DNA of 64,000 nucleotides from Lachnospiraceae bacterium (GCA_022647575.1 JALCKY010000004.1:186001-250000); one strand, 5' to 3'; numbered from the stretch's first letter, positions 31,766 to 41,573 are shown. The notes: generated from the letters alone by a model not told the origin. Program-made: numbers and translations.

Positions 31766-34612
31766 TCATGCGCGGATCAGGCGCCGGAGCGTCGCATAAA
31801 GCTGCTGCGTATCGATCGGTTTGGTCAGGTAGGCATTCATGCCGGACGATCCGGAACGTTCCTTTGTTTCCGTGATCGCATCCGCCGTCAGCGCAATGAT
31901 CGGAACGGTGCGGGCGGAAGGATGATCCAGAGCGCGTATTTTCTCTGTTGCTTCGAAGCCGTTCATGACCGGCATCCGCAGGTCCATGAGAATACAGCAG
32001 TATTCCCCCGGTCCGGAATTCCGGAATTTCTCCACGGCTTCTTTTCCGTTCGGCACGCTGTCGGTCCTGAGGCCGGTCTCTTCCAGCAGCCGGACGATAA
32101 TCTCCGTATTGATCGCATTGTCTTCCGCCAGAAGCACGGTACCGCTGAGCGGCTCCTTCTCCTGCTGCGGAAGCACGGTTCCGCTGAGCGGCTCTTTATT
32201 CTGCGCCGCATCCGATGCCGCCGGCAGCGCCGTGTCCGGTACGGCCGGACGGCTTCCGGAAGACTCCGGGAACATCAGGTGAACCGTCACGCACGTGCCT
32301 TCCCCGATCCGGCTCTTTACCTCGAGCGTTCCTCCCATCAGATCGATCAGGCGGCGCACGATGGAAAGACCGAGCCCGGTCCCGCCTGCCAGCTTCACCC
32401 GCTCCGGATTCTCATCATCCTGGGTGAACGGCTCAAACATGATCTTCTGAAATCCTTCGCTCATGCCGATTCCCGAATCACGCACCTCAAAACCGCCGGC
32501 ATCCATGCCGTTGTCCTGCCGGGTGCACCAGAAATGCACCTGTACACTTCCTCCGGCAGGCGTATATTTGACTGCATTGGAAATGATGTTCAGCACGATC
32601 TGGTTGATCCGGATCCTGTCCGCACAGGGGACGGCGTCGGACTCATCCGATGTCACTTCAAACCGGATCTTCTTCTCCCGGCAGACCGGTTCGAACACAT
32701 CGACGATGCTCTGCACGCATTCCCGGTAGACATACGGCTCGGGATGCAGTTCGATCTGTCCGCTGTCGATCTTGGAAATATCGAGAATATCGTTGATCAG
32801 ACTGAGCAGGAATCCGTTCGATGTCCGGATCTTCATGAGATCATCCCGCAGTTTTTCCGTATTTCCGATGTCCGCCAGCGCAAATTCGGTCATGCTGGTG
32901 ATGGCGCTGATCGGCGTCCGGATGTCATGGCTGATCCTTGAAACAAAGTCCGTTTTGGCGCGGCTGGCATCTTCCGCATGCCGCAGCGCTTCCTGCAGCT
33001 GCCGCATCCGCTCCTGCTCCTCTTCATAGGATTTCGTGATATCGGTCTGCACAAAAATGATCTTGTCTTCCGTCTCTCCGAGCCAGCCGATCTGCAGCTG
33101 TTTCTTCTGCTGTTTTCCTTCCGTCCGCTCAAGGGTATACGTACAGCTGAACTGTCCCTCCGAAGACAGACGGCGCCGCAGGCTGTCCATCGCGAGATCG
33201 CGGATGAACCGTTCCTTTTCGGCAGCCGCAACGTACTTCCGGGCAAAGGCGGTCATGGTCTCCTGATAGTCGTTTTTCCGGCGGTCGCTGACGCCCTTCA
33301 TCTCCCAGATCCCCTGGCGCAGGCTGAGGAGCCCCGTGTCAGTCTCGACGATCCCGATGAAATCGTGGCTGTCACAGGTTATGCGGCGGATGATCTGCTC
33401 ATTTTCCTTCTGGTCGGTGATGTCCACGGCGCTGACCATGGCTTCGATGTCACCCGTTTCCGGGTTCCGGACCATATGCACCACGCCCCGGAGCCAGCAG
33501 TACGCACCTTCCGGCGTGCGGATCGGATATTCCAGTTCCACGTTGCTCTTTCCCGCATGAAAAGAAGACAGCAGATGATTCCGGCTGAAGATCTCCTGAA
33601 ATGTGCGATGGCAGCCGTCATCGATAATGCTTCCGGCCGATGCGGCAAAAAAGCCGTCCGCCGTTCCGGCATTCTGCAGCGTCAGATAAAACGGAAATTT
33701 ACTCTGTCCGCCGCCGCACCAGTTCGTCGTGAGGTTCATTCTGAAAAAGCATACGGAATCCGGATTGGCTTCCGCCATCTGGCGGTACCATCTCCGGTAG
33801 TTCTGCTCTTCGTTTCTGCGCGCGGTGATGTCCTGGCCGATGCCGCAGGCATAGACCGGCTTACCGTTTTCGTCGTACACCATCGTATAGGTGACACGCT
33901 CGCAGCGGGCGTTTCCGTAGATATCCGGCTTATACCAGTATTCGCAGGATGCCTTTTTTACTCCGCGGTCCAGCGCCCGGTACATGCTGCAGTATCGTTC
34001 GTAATCTTCCTCGGCGATCCATTTTTTCTCGCATTCCGGAACGTTTTCCAGCGTCTGCGGAATGCGGTACCGCTGGCAGAGGATCCGGGTCGCCGGATTG
34101 TCCGACATCAGGACCGTATGCGTGACGATGTCATAGTTCCATACGCAGAGCCCGGCCATTTCCGCCGATACTTCGTACATCTTCCGGCTTCGCGTAAGGT
34201 CTGCTTCCATCCGCTTCTCCTGCGTGATATCCGTCAGGGCAGAGTAAACTGTAAATGTGCCGGACGGCCCTTCCACGGAACGGACATAGGAGGAATACCA
34301 CCGCATGCTGCCGCCGTCCGGAAAATAACGGAAAGAATAGCGTATATCCCGGCCTGAGCTGACCATGCCCCTGTGCAGGGAAACGGCTTTTTCCAGATCG
34401 TCCGGGTGGATCTTCGACCGAATAATCCGGTATTCATCCTCCAGGCTGCAGTCCGGGGCAATTCCCAGAAGACTGCGGAACTGCGGGCTTTCGCTGTGAG
34501 ACAGGATCTTTCCGTCCCGGATCACGCTGGTGCTGACGCCGACCGGCAGATTGCGGAGAACTTCCCCGACATCCATCCCGCTGTATATTTCTTCTTTTTC
34601 ATGTTCAGCCAT
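31766..34612 (-). CDS. Multi-PAS hybrid histidine kinase
   Basis: From the ATG at 34612 the product is about 948 residues, cytosolic, with three or four PAS/PAC modules in the first ~530 residues (for example RYFPDGGSMRWYSSYVRSVEG, EYPIRTPEGAYCWLRGVVHM). HisKA has the phospho-His in FVSRISHDIRTPISA (near 560), followed by an ATPase domain with GGTGLGLSIVRRLIDLMGG. After a linker repeating a KEPLSGTVLP unit twice comes the receiver, with Asp in CILMDLRMPVMNG. The start is awkward: a hairpin with a T run ends at the ATG. The alternative is a TTG at 34723 (985 residues), which would read through the hairpin. Confidence 0.88.
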   Translation of the reverse strand: MAEHEKEEIYSGMDVGEVLRNLPVGVSTSVIRDGKILSHSESPQFRSLLGIAPDCSLEDEYRIIRSKIHPDDLEKAVSLHRGMVSSGRDIRYSFRYFPDGGSMRWYSSYVRSVEGPSGTFTVYSALTDITQEKRMEADLTRSRKMYEVSAEMAGLCVWNYDIVTHTVLMSDNPATRILCQRYRIPQTLENVPECEKKWIAEEDYERYCSMYRALDRGVKKASCEYWYKPDIYGNARCERVTYTMVYDENGKPVYACGIGQDITARRNEEQNYRRWYRQMAEANPDSVCFFRMNLTTNWCGGGQSKFPFYLTLQNAGTADGFFAASAGSIIDDGCHRTFQEIFSRNHLLSSFHAGKSNVELEYPIRTPEGAYCWLRGVVHMVRNPETGDIEAMVSAVDITDQKENEQIIRRITCDSHDFIGIVETDTGLLSLRQGIWEMKGVSDRRKNDYQETMTAFARKYVAAAEKERFIRDLAMDSLRRRLSSEGQFSCTYTLERTEGKQQKKQLQIGWLGETEDKIIFVQTDITKSYEEEQERMRQLQEALRHAEDASRAKTDFVSRISHDIRTPISAITSMTEFALADIGNTEKLRDDLMKIRTSNGFLLSLINDILDISKIDSGQIELHPEPYVYRECVQSIVDVFEPVCREKKIRFEVTSDESDAVPCADRIRINQIVLNIISNAVKYTPAGGSVQVHFWCTRQDNGMDAGGFEVRDSGIGMSEGFQKIMFEPFTQDDENPERVKLAGGTGLGLSIVRRLIDLMGGTLEVKSRIGEGTCVTVHLMFPESSGSRPAVPDTALPAASDAAQNKEPLSGTVLPQQEKEPLSGTVLLAEDNAINTEIIVRLLEETGLRTDSVPNGKEAVEKFRNSGPGEYCCILMDLRMPVMNGFEATEKIRALDHPSARTVPIIALTADAITETKERSGSSGMNAYLTKPIDTQQLYATLRRLIRA

Positions 34613-34660
34613 AAAAAAGGATCCCCTCCGCTGCATCCGGAGAACGGGATCCCTTTTCTG
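34612..34660 (-). other. Hairpin at the start of the multi-PAS kinase gene
   Basis: GGGATCC arms flanked by AAAA and TTTT form a terminator-like stem-loop whose T run touches the ATG at 34612. The ribosome site GGAGGGG lies within the hairpin's 3' side, so folding could mask translation start or end transcription. Confidence 0.5.
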
Positions 34661-34785
34661 ACGGTCCCCGGTCTCTGGCGGATGTTTTATTTCATTCTCT
34701 GTCAGAGAGGAGTCTTCCGTCAATTACTATTTTTACATTCTGTCCAATACGCGCCAATCGGTTTTTCCAGCCGCGCCAACAGCGG

Positions 34786-35574
34786 TTACGGCCACATGAC
34801 AAGCGCTCCGTTCAGAAGTACGCCGTAGATCCCCTGCGCATTCAGCATCTGCTTTGATACGGAAGACATGACGATCGTGAGCGGCACATTGACCGGATGA
34901 ACAACGGTCATACCGATGAAGGTCATACCGCCGTAGTTGATGGGGTTGGTAAAGATGACCGGATAGGCAATGCCGTTCGCATCGACGACCGTAAACTGCG
35001 CCAGCGGTATGCCCGCGCGGTAAAAGCTTGTGATGCGCTTCGTTGCATCCAGGACGGCGATCCCTTTCTGCCCGTCGGATGTGGGTACGAATTCAAAGCC
35101 GTACGGGAACTGCTGCTGGACCTGCGCCATGTACTGCGCCTGCAGATCTGCCGCGGAAGGCTGCGACGGCTGGCTCGGTTGCGGCGCCGGTGTCGGATTG
35201 TCCTTTGCCTTCAGATGGACGGTCAGCACATCGTCCTGTCCCGTGCCGTCCTCGATATGGAATGTAAAGTGAAGATCCCGGACCGGTTCATTGCTGTCGA
35301 TGTAGATGACCGCATAGCCGCTGCCCTCCTGTCCGTATGTCCCGACACAGGATGAGTCGTCAAAAATGTCGTACGCCCAGTTTGTTGAAACCCGGACCGT
35401 GGCCTTCTGTCCCTGCACGATCGTGACTTCCTGGGGGTCGACGTAGATGAATTCCGGCTGGTGCTCGTCATCCGAGCCGTCATCATCTTCAGCGAACGCC
35501 GCCATTCCCGTCAGCATGGTCATCATCAGCGTCAGGGCTAAAAATATGGAAACGTACCTTTTTCTTCTTTTCAT
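34786..35574 (-). CDS. Secreted Ig-like protein of unknown function
   Basis: The 262-residue product starts at 35574 after AAGGAGG with a typical signal peptide ending near AAFAEDD. An acidic linker leads to a beta-rich domain (about 35-115: EVTIVQGQKATVRVSTNWAY) resembling a bacterial Ig-like fold. A Pro/Ser/Gln linker (TPAPQPSQPSQPS) and a C-terminal domain of about 115 residues (GIAVLDATKRITSFYRAGIP, ending GALVMWP) follow. No enzymatic motif or wall anchor is seen. It is transcribed in the same direction as the multi-PAS kinase 173 nt downstream. I do not recognise the C-terminal domain. Confidence 0.75.
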   Translation of the reverse strand: MKRRKRYVSIFLALTLMMTMLTGMAAFAEDDDGSDDEHQPEFIYVDPQEVTIVQGQKATVRVSTNWAYDIFDDSSCVGTYGQEGSGYAVIYIDSNEPVRDLHFTFHIEDGTGQDDVLTVHLKAKDNPTPAPQPSQPSQPSAADLQAQYMAQVQQQFPYGFEFVPTSDGQKGIAVLDATKRITSFYRAGIPLAQFTVVDANGIAYPVIFTNPINYGGMTFIGMTVVHPVNVPLTIVMSSVSKQMLNAQGIYGVLLNGALVMWP

Positions 35575-35847
35575 ATCCGTCCTCCTTGTTGATTCCGTGG
35601 TCTGCTGTTTTCGGTTCCTCTCTCCCATTGTTTTCCGCTTTTTTTGCTGTATTCCTGCTGTCTTCTGCTGTTTTCCCGTTCTCCTTTCCTGATGTCAGAA
35701 TATTTATTATTTCTCCTTTTTATAATATAGCATATTCTTTTTCCCTACACTACGGAAAAGGCACGGCATTTCTGCCGTACCTCTTCCGGTAATATACCGT
35801 TATCCCTGACTTCGGATCTGTTCCGGCAAACCCGTTTTCCGTTCTGC
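35575..35847. other. Intergenic region with leftward hairpin
   Basis: It holds the ribosome site and probable promoter of the secreted-protein gene; a TATATTATAA-like box on the minus strand near 35730 is a -10 candidate. A long stem-loop at 35754-35788 lies on the CoA-disulfide-reductase side. The stretch at 35590-35695 is T/C-rich with recurring CTGTTTTC and holds no gene. Confidence 0.45.
35754..35788 (-). terminator. Probable terminator of the CoA-disulfide-reductase fusion gene
   Basis: The arms GGAAAAGGCACGGCA and TGCCGTACCTCTTCC pair with three mismatches around a short loop, about 60 nt after the gene's stop. The T run is weak. Confidence 0.55.
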
Positions 35848-38433
35848 TCAGATAAACAGGTTCACATTGGATTCCTCGGCGTCGCCCAGATAGGTTCCGA
35901 CCCCGCCCAGTTCCACGCCGTCGATCAGTTCTTCCTTTTTGATTCCCATGACATCCATGCTCATCGTGCAGGCGATGATCTTTACCCCGGCATGGATGGC
36001 TTTTTCGATCAGCGTCTCCAGCGAATCCACATTCTTATCCTGCATGATCTGTTTCATCATGGCTGTCCCGATGCCGCCCATATTCATGCGTGACAGCTTC
36101 AGTTTCCGGCTTCCGCGCGGCAGCATGCCGCCGAACATGGATTCAACGAACGTTTTCCTGACCGGCTGTTTTTCCGATCTGCGCAGTACGGTCAGCCCCC
36201 AGAAGGTGAAGAACATGGTGACCTTCCTGCCCATGGCCGCCGCGCCGTTGGCTATGATGAAGCTGGCCAGCACCTTGTCGAGATCTCCCGAAAATACGAT
36301 GATCGTTTTTCCTTCCGGTGTGTCGCGAACCACCGGCGCGCCCGAAGCGCCGGCCTGCAGCATACTGCCGGACGGCATGCCGCCTGACTGCAGGCAGCCG
36401 GACTGTGACGCACAGCCGGCGGGAGCCGCACTCCCGCTGCCTTTTCTGACCACCGCCGTATACTCCTTTCCGCGCTGACCCGAAGAAAGCAGGGTGTTGC
36501 CGGTCCTGCGGCACCAGGACTCGATATCGCGCGTAAATCCGGGATCGGACGCGGACACTTCCATGACATCCCCGTCCTGCATGGTCTGAATGGTCTCAAA
36601 TACTTTCATCAGCGGACCCGGGCACTGCAGTCCGCTGCAGTCTACGTGAATGCTGACCTTCGGTGCCTCCGCAGCCGCCGTATGCTGTTCCATGCCGCTG
36701 TCGGACACCGCTGCCGCCGCGCTCCTGCCGGCGCCGGAAGTCCCTGCGGGACCGGCATTCTGCTCCGCCGTCTCCTCGCTGCTGTGCACGGCCTGATAGA
36801 ACCGCGTGCCGCCCGGATAGACCGAAACATTTTCAAAACCGTTCTGCATCAGGATCCGCGCCGCATTGTAGGAACGTACGCCGATCGCGCAGAATGTGAT
36901 GACTGCCTTCGACCTGTCCAGCTCCCCGATGCGGTCGCGCAGCTGTCCCAGCGGAATATGCACCGCGTTCGGCAGGGAGAAAGCCAGCAGCTCCGCATCC
37001 TCCCGCACATCCAGCAGCACCGTGTCCGGCTGTTTTTCCACCGCGTCCGGAGCGGCGAAGCGCACGATACCGCGCAGCACGTTCTGTGCGGTAAAGCCGG
37101 CCATGTTGACCGGATCCTTGGCTGATGAATACGGCGGCGCATAGGCAAATTCCATCTGTGCGAGGTCATCGATGCCGCCGCCCATGCGCAGTACGGCTGC
37201 AATCGTATCGATCCGCTTGTCGACGCCGTCCACGCCGACGATCTGCGCCCCGAAGATCTTTTTCCCGTCCATGGAAAACAGCAGCTTCAGAGTCAGCGGA
37301 ACCGCGCCCGGATAATAGGACGCGTGCGAGTTCTGTGTGATGATGATGCTTTCATAGTCTTTCCCGCGGATCAGGCCCCGCTTCTGCAGCGTCTTCTCAT
37401 TGCTGCCGGTGGATGCCGCCGAGAGATCGAACACTTTTGCCACGGCCGTTCCCTGGCTGCCGCGGTAGGATGAATCCAGCCCCGCAATATTGTCGGCCGC
37501 GATCCTGCCCTGCCGGTTGGCGGGGCCTGCGAGCGGCACCATGGCGGGCTCGCCGGAGATAAGGTCCGTGACTTCGGTCACGTCGCCCACGGCATAGACG
37601 GACCGATCCGAGGTGCGCTGATGTTCATCCGTTACAATGCCGCCGCGTGCGCCGAGAGCCAGTCCCGCGTCTTTTGCAAGAGCGCTGTTCGGCCGCACGC
37701 CGACCGCCAGGATCACCAGGTCTGCGCGGATCCGCTTTCCGCTCTTCAGTACGACTTCCATGCCGTCCGCATGATCTTCAAACGCGGCAGCGCCGTCGGA
37801 AAGATACAGTTTCACGCCGTTTCTGCGGATTCCTTCATGAAGCATCTGCGCCATTTCGAAATCCAGCGGGACCATGACCTGATCCAGCATTTCTACGAGT
37901 GAGGTCTCCACGCCCGCCTGCACCAGATTTTCGGCCGCTTCGAGCCCGATGAAACCGCCGCCGATCACGATGGCCCGTTTTGCATTGCGCTCCGTAACCT
38001 CTTCCCGGATGGCATCGGCGTCCGGCACGGTCCAGAGGGTACGCACACGCGGGGATTCGATTCCCGGGATGGGCGGCCGTACCGGCGAGGAACCCGTGGA
38101 CAGCACCAGCTCGTCATACGGCTGCAGATAGGTCCCGCCGTCCGCCTTTTTTACGGTTACCGTCTTTGCCGCCGTATCGATGGACGTGACCTCATTTTCC
38201 GTACGGACATCGATGCGGAATTTCTTCTTCATAGCCTCGGGTGTCTGCACCAGCAGCGAAGTCCTGGAACGGATGGTCCCGCCGATATAATACGGCAGAC
38301 CGCAGTTGGCGTAGGATATGTATTTTCCCCGCTCCATCAGTATGATCTCCGCGTTTTCATCCAGTCTTCTGAGACGGGCGGCACAGCTCGCTCCGCCTGC
38401 CACACCGCCGACAATGACTACTGTTTTTCCCAT
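35848..38433 (-). CDS. CoA-disulfide reductase-like / rhodanese / TusA / DsrE fusion protein
   Basis: From the ATG at 38433 (GGAGGTG before it) the protein has 861 residues in four parts. First comes an FAD/NAD-dependent oxidoreductase (1-450) with VVIVGGVAGGASCAARLR and the redox Cys44 in YANCGLPYYIGG, as in CoA-disulfide reductases and NADH oxidases. A rhodanese domain follows (about 460-560) with Cys in ITFCAIGVRS. A TusA/SirA domain (about 595-680) has CSGLQCPGP. Last is a DsrE-like domain (about 705-861) with IIACTMSMDVMG and GVGTYLGDAEES. The set implies reduction of disulfides or persulfides and sulfane-sulfur relay in the cytosol. Such fusions exist in anaerobes; the physiological substrate is not known. 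A Gly/Ser/Cys-rich linker (near 690) looks disordered. Confidence 0.92.
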   Translation of the reverse strand: MGKTVVIVGGVAGGASCAARLRRLDENAEIILMERGKYISYANCGLPYYIGGTIRSRTSLLVQTPEAMKKKFRIDVRTENEVTSIDTAAKTVTVKKADGGTYLQPYDELVLSTGSSPVRPPIPGIESPRVRTLWTVPDADAIREEVTERNAKRAIVIGGGFIGLEAAENLVQAGVETSLVEMLDQVMVPLDFEMAQMLHEGIRRNGVKLYLSDGAAAFEDHADGMEVVLKSGKRIRADLVILAVGVRPNSALAKDAGLALGARGGIVTDEHQRTSDRSVYAVGDVTEVTDLISGEPAMVPLAGPANRQGRIAADNIAGLDSSYRGSQGTAVAKVFDLSAASTGSNEKTLQKRGLIRGKDYESIIITQNSHASYYPGAVPLTLKLLFSMDGKKIFGAQIVGVDGVDKRIDTIAAVLRMGGGIDDLAQMEFAYAPPYSSAKDPVNMAGFTAQNVLRGIVRFAAPDAVEKQPDTVLLDVREDAELLAFSLPNAVHIPLGQLRDRIGELDRSKAVITFCAIGVRSYNAARILMQNGFENVSVYPGGTRFYQAVHSSEETAEQNAGPAGTSGAGRSAAAAVSDSGMEQHTAAAEAPKVSIHVDCSGLQCPGPLMKVFETIQTMQDGDVMEVSASDPGFTRDIESWCRRTGNTLLSSGQRGKEYTAVVRKGSGSAAPAGCASQSGCLQSGGMPSGSMLQAGASGAPVVRDTPEGKTIIVFSGDLDKVLASFIIANGAAAMGRKVTMFFTFWGLTVLRRSEKQPVRKTFVESMFGGMLPRGSRKLKLSRMNMGGIGTAMMKQIMQDKNVDSLETLIEKAIHAGVKIIACTMSMDVMGIKKEELIDGVELGGVGTYLGDAEESNVNLFI

Positions 38434-38657
38434 TTGCACACCTCCGGATTCAAGTCCGATTCTGCTGACAGTTTTATGGATCGGAGTTATTATTACAGAA
38501 GAGCTGGCCGGACACCGTGACAATGTCACGTATCCGGTCCGGAACGGACGGGGATCCCGGCTTTTTTACTGTTTTGTCCATGCATTGTTTATTTCTGTCC
38601 ATGGAATCGTGCCGTCCGCGCATGCTAAAGTAAGTTCAATGTCCGGCACCGGCTGCA

Positions 38658-38688
38658 ACACCGGCAAAAAATACTGCCGGTGTATAAT
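38658..38688 (+). promoter_or_regulatory. Palindromic operator candidate and -10 box of the rhamnosidase gene
   Basis: ACACCGGCA (38658-38666), eight bases, then TGCCGGTGT (38675-38683): a perfect 9+9 dyad. Its last base begins TATAAT (38683-38688). A repressor bound here would cover the -35/-10 region. No regulator gene lies adjacent. Confidence 0.6.
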
Positions 38689-38690
38689 TC

Positions 38691-38710
38691 GGAGAACCTG
38701 AAGGTTCTCC
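38691..38710 (+). other. Perfect hairpin in the rhamnosidase leader
   Basis: GGAGAACC-TGAA-GGTTCTCC stands five bases before the GGAGG ribosome site (38715-38719). It could stabilise the 5' end of the message or tune translation. Confidence 0.6.
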
Positions 38711-38725
38711 TCATGGAGGTATAAA

Positions 38726-41515
38726 ATGCAGATCAGGGAAGTCAGGTTCAATCACATTGTAAAGCCGCTCGGTTTCCATATGGACCGGGTCGATGTGTCG
38801 TGGAAAACAGACGATGCCGCGGGCAGAAAACAGACTGCCGCAAGGATCGTCATCGCCGCGGATCCGAAGATGCAGGACGTCCTGTCCGACACCGGTTTCT
38901 CGGCGGATGTATCCTCGCTCGGAACGGTCGTGCCGCTGGAGCTCCGCCCCCGCACACGTTACTACTGCCAGGTCGCGGTGCGCTCCGATGCCGGCGAAGA
39001 AGCGGCTTCCAATATCGAATGGTTTGAAACGGGCAAGATGGACGAGCCCTGGACGGCAAAATGGATCGGCTGCGACAGCACCGAACCCCGCCATCCGTAT
39101 TTTGAAAAGGACATAAAGCCTGCGAAGGCCGTGAGATCGGCCCGTCTGTACATCACCGGGCTCGGCCTGTACGAGGCATATTACAACGGCGAAAAGATCG
39201 GCTGTGAATATCTTGCACCGTTCTCCAACAATTACAACGCGTGGGTGCAGGTGCAGACCTACGATGTAACGGAAGCTCTGCAGAAGCAGGGAAAGCTCTC
39301 CGTGCTTCTCGGCAACGGCTGGTATAAGGCGCGTTTCGGATTCACCGCCCTGGAGAATATCGGCTATTACGGCAACGAATGGAAGCTGCTCTGCGAACTG
39401 CATCTCACCTATGCGGACGGCACTGAGGATGTGATCGGGACCGACGAAAGCTGGACGGTCCGCCGCAGCAACATCATCTTCTCCAATCTGTATGACGGCG
39501 AGCAGGTCGATGACACGCTCGCTCCTCTGCCCGAGGTTCCCTGCACACTTGTCGAAGCGCCCAAAGGCACCCTGCAGGACCGCCTGAGCACCTGCCTCAC
39601 CGTCCATGAGACGATGAAGCCTGCTGCCCTCATCCATACGCCTGCCGGCGAACAGGTTCTCGATATGGGCCAGGAGATCACCGGCGTCTTCGAACTGAAG
39701 GTACATGAACCGAAGGGAACGAAGATCCATATTCAGACCGGCGAGATCCTGCAGAAGGGCTGTTTTTACAATGAAAATCTGCGCAGTGCAAAATCGGAAT
39801 ACATCTACATTTCCGACGGCACTGAAAAAGTGCTGCACCCGCTCTTTACCTACTACGGCTACCGTTTCGTCAAGGTGGAAGGCGTTCCGGATCTGAAGAA
39901 AGAGGACTTTACCGGCCTGTGCATCTACAGCGATGTGGAGCAGCGTTCGGATATGAAGACCGGGCACGAGCTCGTCAACAAGCTGCTGTCCAATGTACGC
40001 TGGGGCCTCAAGGACAATTTCCTCGATGTGCCGACCGACTGCCCGCAGCGGGACGAACGGATGGGCTGGACCGCGGATACGCAGGTCTTCACGGCGACCG
40101 CTTCCTACCTCTCCGATTCCTATGCTTTCTATGCAAAATTCCTGCATGATATGGAGACCGAGCAGGCCGAGCATGACGGAATGGTCCCGGATGTCATTCC
40201 TTCCGCCGGCGTGCATTCCACCTCTTCCGTCTGGGGCGATGCCTCCTGCATCATTCCCTGGACACTGTATGAATTCTACGGGGACAAGGCGATCCTGGAG
40301 GATCAGTTTGACAGCATGAAAGCCTGGGTCGACTGGATCCGCCGGTATGACGGTAAGGACCACGCCTGGAGAAAGCACTTCAGCTACGGCGACTGGCTGG
40401 CACTCGATGCCATGGGCGATGATCCGGAACACGCCATGGGCGGCACGGACGAAGGATTCATTTCCAACATTTACTATGCAGCCAGCGCAGACCTTGTAAG
40501 CCGTGCGGCACATGTCCTCGGAAAACAGGAAGAGGAAAAAGAATATCGCCGGCTGTCGGAAGAACAGTTCGACGCCGTAAAGGAAGAATACTATTCACCG
40601 ACCGGCCGCTGCTGCATCCGTACGCAGACAGCCATGATCCTGACGCTGAAGTATCATCTTTCGAGCAATGAACAGGTCATCAAAGATACGCTGCGCGATC
40701 TTTTCAACGAATCCGACCACAAGCTCCGCACCGGCTTCACCGGCACGCCGCTGCTCGGCAATGTCCTGACGGAGAACGGCTTCCCGGATCTGGCCTTCGA
40801 GCTGCTGCTGAACGAAGAATTCCCCGGCTGGCTGAACGAGATCAAACTGGGCGCGACGACCGTCTGGGAACGCTGGAACAGTATCCTCGCCGACGGCACG
40901 ATCTCCGGGACTTCCATGAATTCCATGAACCATTATTCCTACGGTTCCATCGTGGAATGGATGTACCGGCATGTGGCGGGCATCAATGACGCGGCCGGCG
41001 ACGCCGGTTTCCGCCACGCGCTGCTGGAACCTCTGTATAACTGGGATCTGAAGGAAGTGCATGCGGAATACGATTCCGCGGCAGGTCTTTACAAGAGCGC
41101 CTGGAAGATCCTCGATGAAAACCACGTGCATGTTTCCGTCACCGTGCCGTTCAACTGCACGGCAGACCTGAAACTGGAAAAAGCGGAACCGGATGTATTC
41201 ACCGACCGGAGCAATCCCATGTTTGCGGACGTGGAGAACGGCATCTGCCATCTGCAGGCCGGGACCTATGAAGTCACCTACAAAACAGACCGTCCTCTGA
41301 AGAACGGCTGGAATGTCGACCTTCCGTGCCTGCGTATCATCAGGAATCCGGAGATGGCGAAATATATGTACTCTTTCTCAGACTTCCGGACTCTGCCGGT
41401 CGAGATGCGGGGCAAGTCCTTCCGGGATTTCCTGAATAAGAACAAGCCGGGCCTTACGGAGAAGGATATCATCGAGATCAACCGGAAACTCACCGAAATC
41501 GCGGAGCGCAGCTGA
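38726..41515 (+). CDS. GH78 alpha-L-rhamnosidase
   Basis: The 929-residue product follows the GH78 layout. An N-terminal fibronectin-like region leads to the rhamnosidase N domain (ARLYITGLGLYEAYYNGEKIG), then further beta domains and an (alpha/alpha)6 catalytic domain with the conserved acidic motif DVPTDCPQRDERMGWTADTQ (about 434-453). A C-terminal beta domain follows. After it comes an unusual ~75-residue C-terminal extension (ENGWNVDLP onward to KDIIEINRKLTEIAERS) that is not typical of the family. No signal peptide is seen, so it probably acts on imported rhamnosides such as pectin fragments or plant glycosides. The start has GGAGG seven bases before it. It is monocistronic with a shared terminator downstream. 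Confidence 0.93.
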   Translation: MQIREVRFNHIVKPLGFHMDRVDVSWKTDDAAGRKQTAARIVIAADPKMQDVLSDTGFSADVSSLGTVVPLELRPRTRYYCQVAVRSDAGEEAASNIEWFETGKMDEPWTAKWIGCDSTEPRHPYFEKDIKPAKAVRSARLYITGLGLYEAYYNGEKIGCEYLAPFSNNYNAWVQVQTYDVTEALQKQGKLSVLLGNGWYKARFGFTALENIGYYGNEWKLLCELHLTYADGTEDVIGTDESWTVRRSNIIFSNLYDGEQVDDTLAPLPEVPCTLVEAPKGTLQDRLSTCLTVHETMKPAALIHTPAGEQVLDMGQEITGVFELKVHEPKGTKIHIQTGEILQKGCFYNENLRSAKSEYIYISDGTEKVLHPLFTYYGYRFVKVEGVPDLKKEDFTGLCIYSDVEQRSDMKTGHELVNKLLSNVRWGLKDNFLDVPTDCPQRDERMGWTADTQVFTATASYLSDSYAFYAKFLHDMETEQAEHDGMVPDVIPSAGVHSTSSVWGDASCIIPWTLYEFYGDKAILEDQFDSMKAWVDWIRRYDGKDHAWRKHFSYGDWLALDAMGDDPEHAMGGTDEGFISNIYYAASADLVSRAAHVLGKQEEEKEYRRLSEEQFDAVKEEYYSPTGRCCIRTQTAMILTLKYHLSSNEQVIKDTLRDLFNESDHKLRTGFTGTPLLGNVLTENGFPDLAFELLLNEEFPGWLNEIKLGATTVWERWNSILADGTISGTSMNSMNHYSYGSIVEWMYRHVAGINDAAGDAGFRHALLEPLYNWDLKEVHAEYDSAAGLYKSAWKILDENHVHVSVTVPFNCTADLKLEKAEPDVFTDRSNPMFADVENGICHLQAGTYEVTYKTDRPLKNGWNVDLPCLRIIRNPEMAKYMYSFSDFRTLPVEMRGKSFRDFLNKNKPGLTEKDIIEINRKLTEIAERS

Positions 41516-41573
41516 GATATCGGCTGCAGCAGCGGTTATGGTATCGGCTGAAATATTGTCTGCGTCAAAAGGA

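Larger units (their letters stand above)
38434..38725. other. Divergent intergenic region
   Basis: It contains promoters for the leftward sulfur-transfer fusion and the rightward rhamnosidase. The rightward side has a 26-bp palindrome touching a TATAAT box and then a perfect 8-bp hairpin just before the ribosome site. Confidence 0.6.

Noticed and set aside
32978-34357. 459-codon rightward open frame opposite the multi-PAS kinase
   Set aside because: Composition shadow of the kinase gene; no motif or start signal.
34613-34723. TTG start of the multi-PAS kinase at 34723
   Set aside because: No ribosome site was seen and the extension would read through a hairpin. The ATG at 34612 is preferred, though not certain.
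38711-40513. 600-codon open frame antisense to the rhamnosidase gene
   Set aside because: It is the shadow of a GC-rich GH78 gene with clear family motifs; the antisense product has no recognisable fold or ribosome site.
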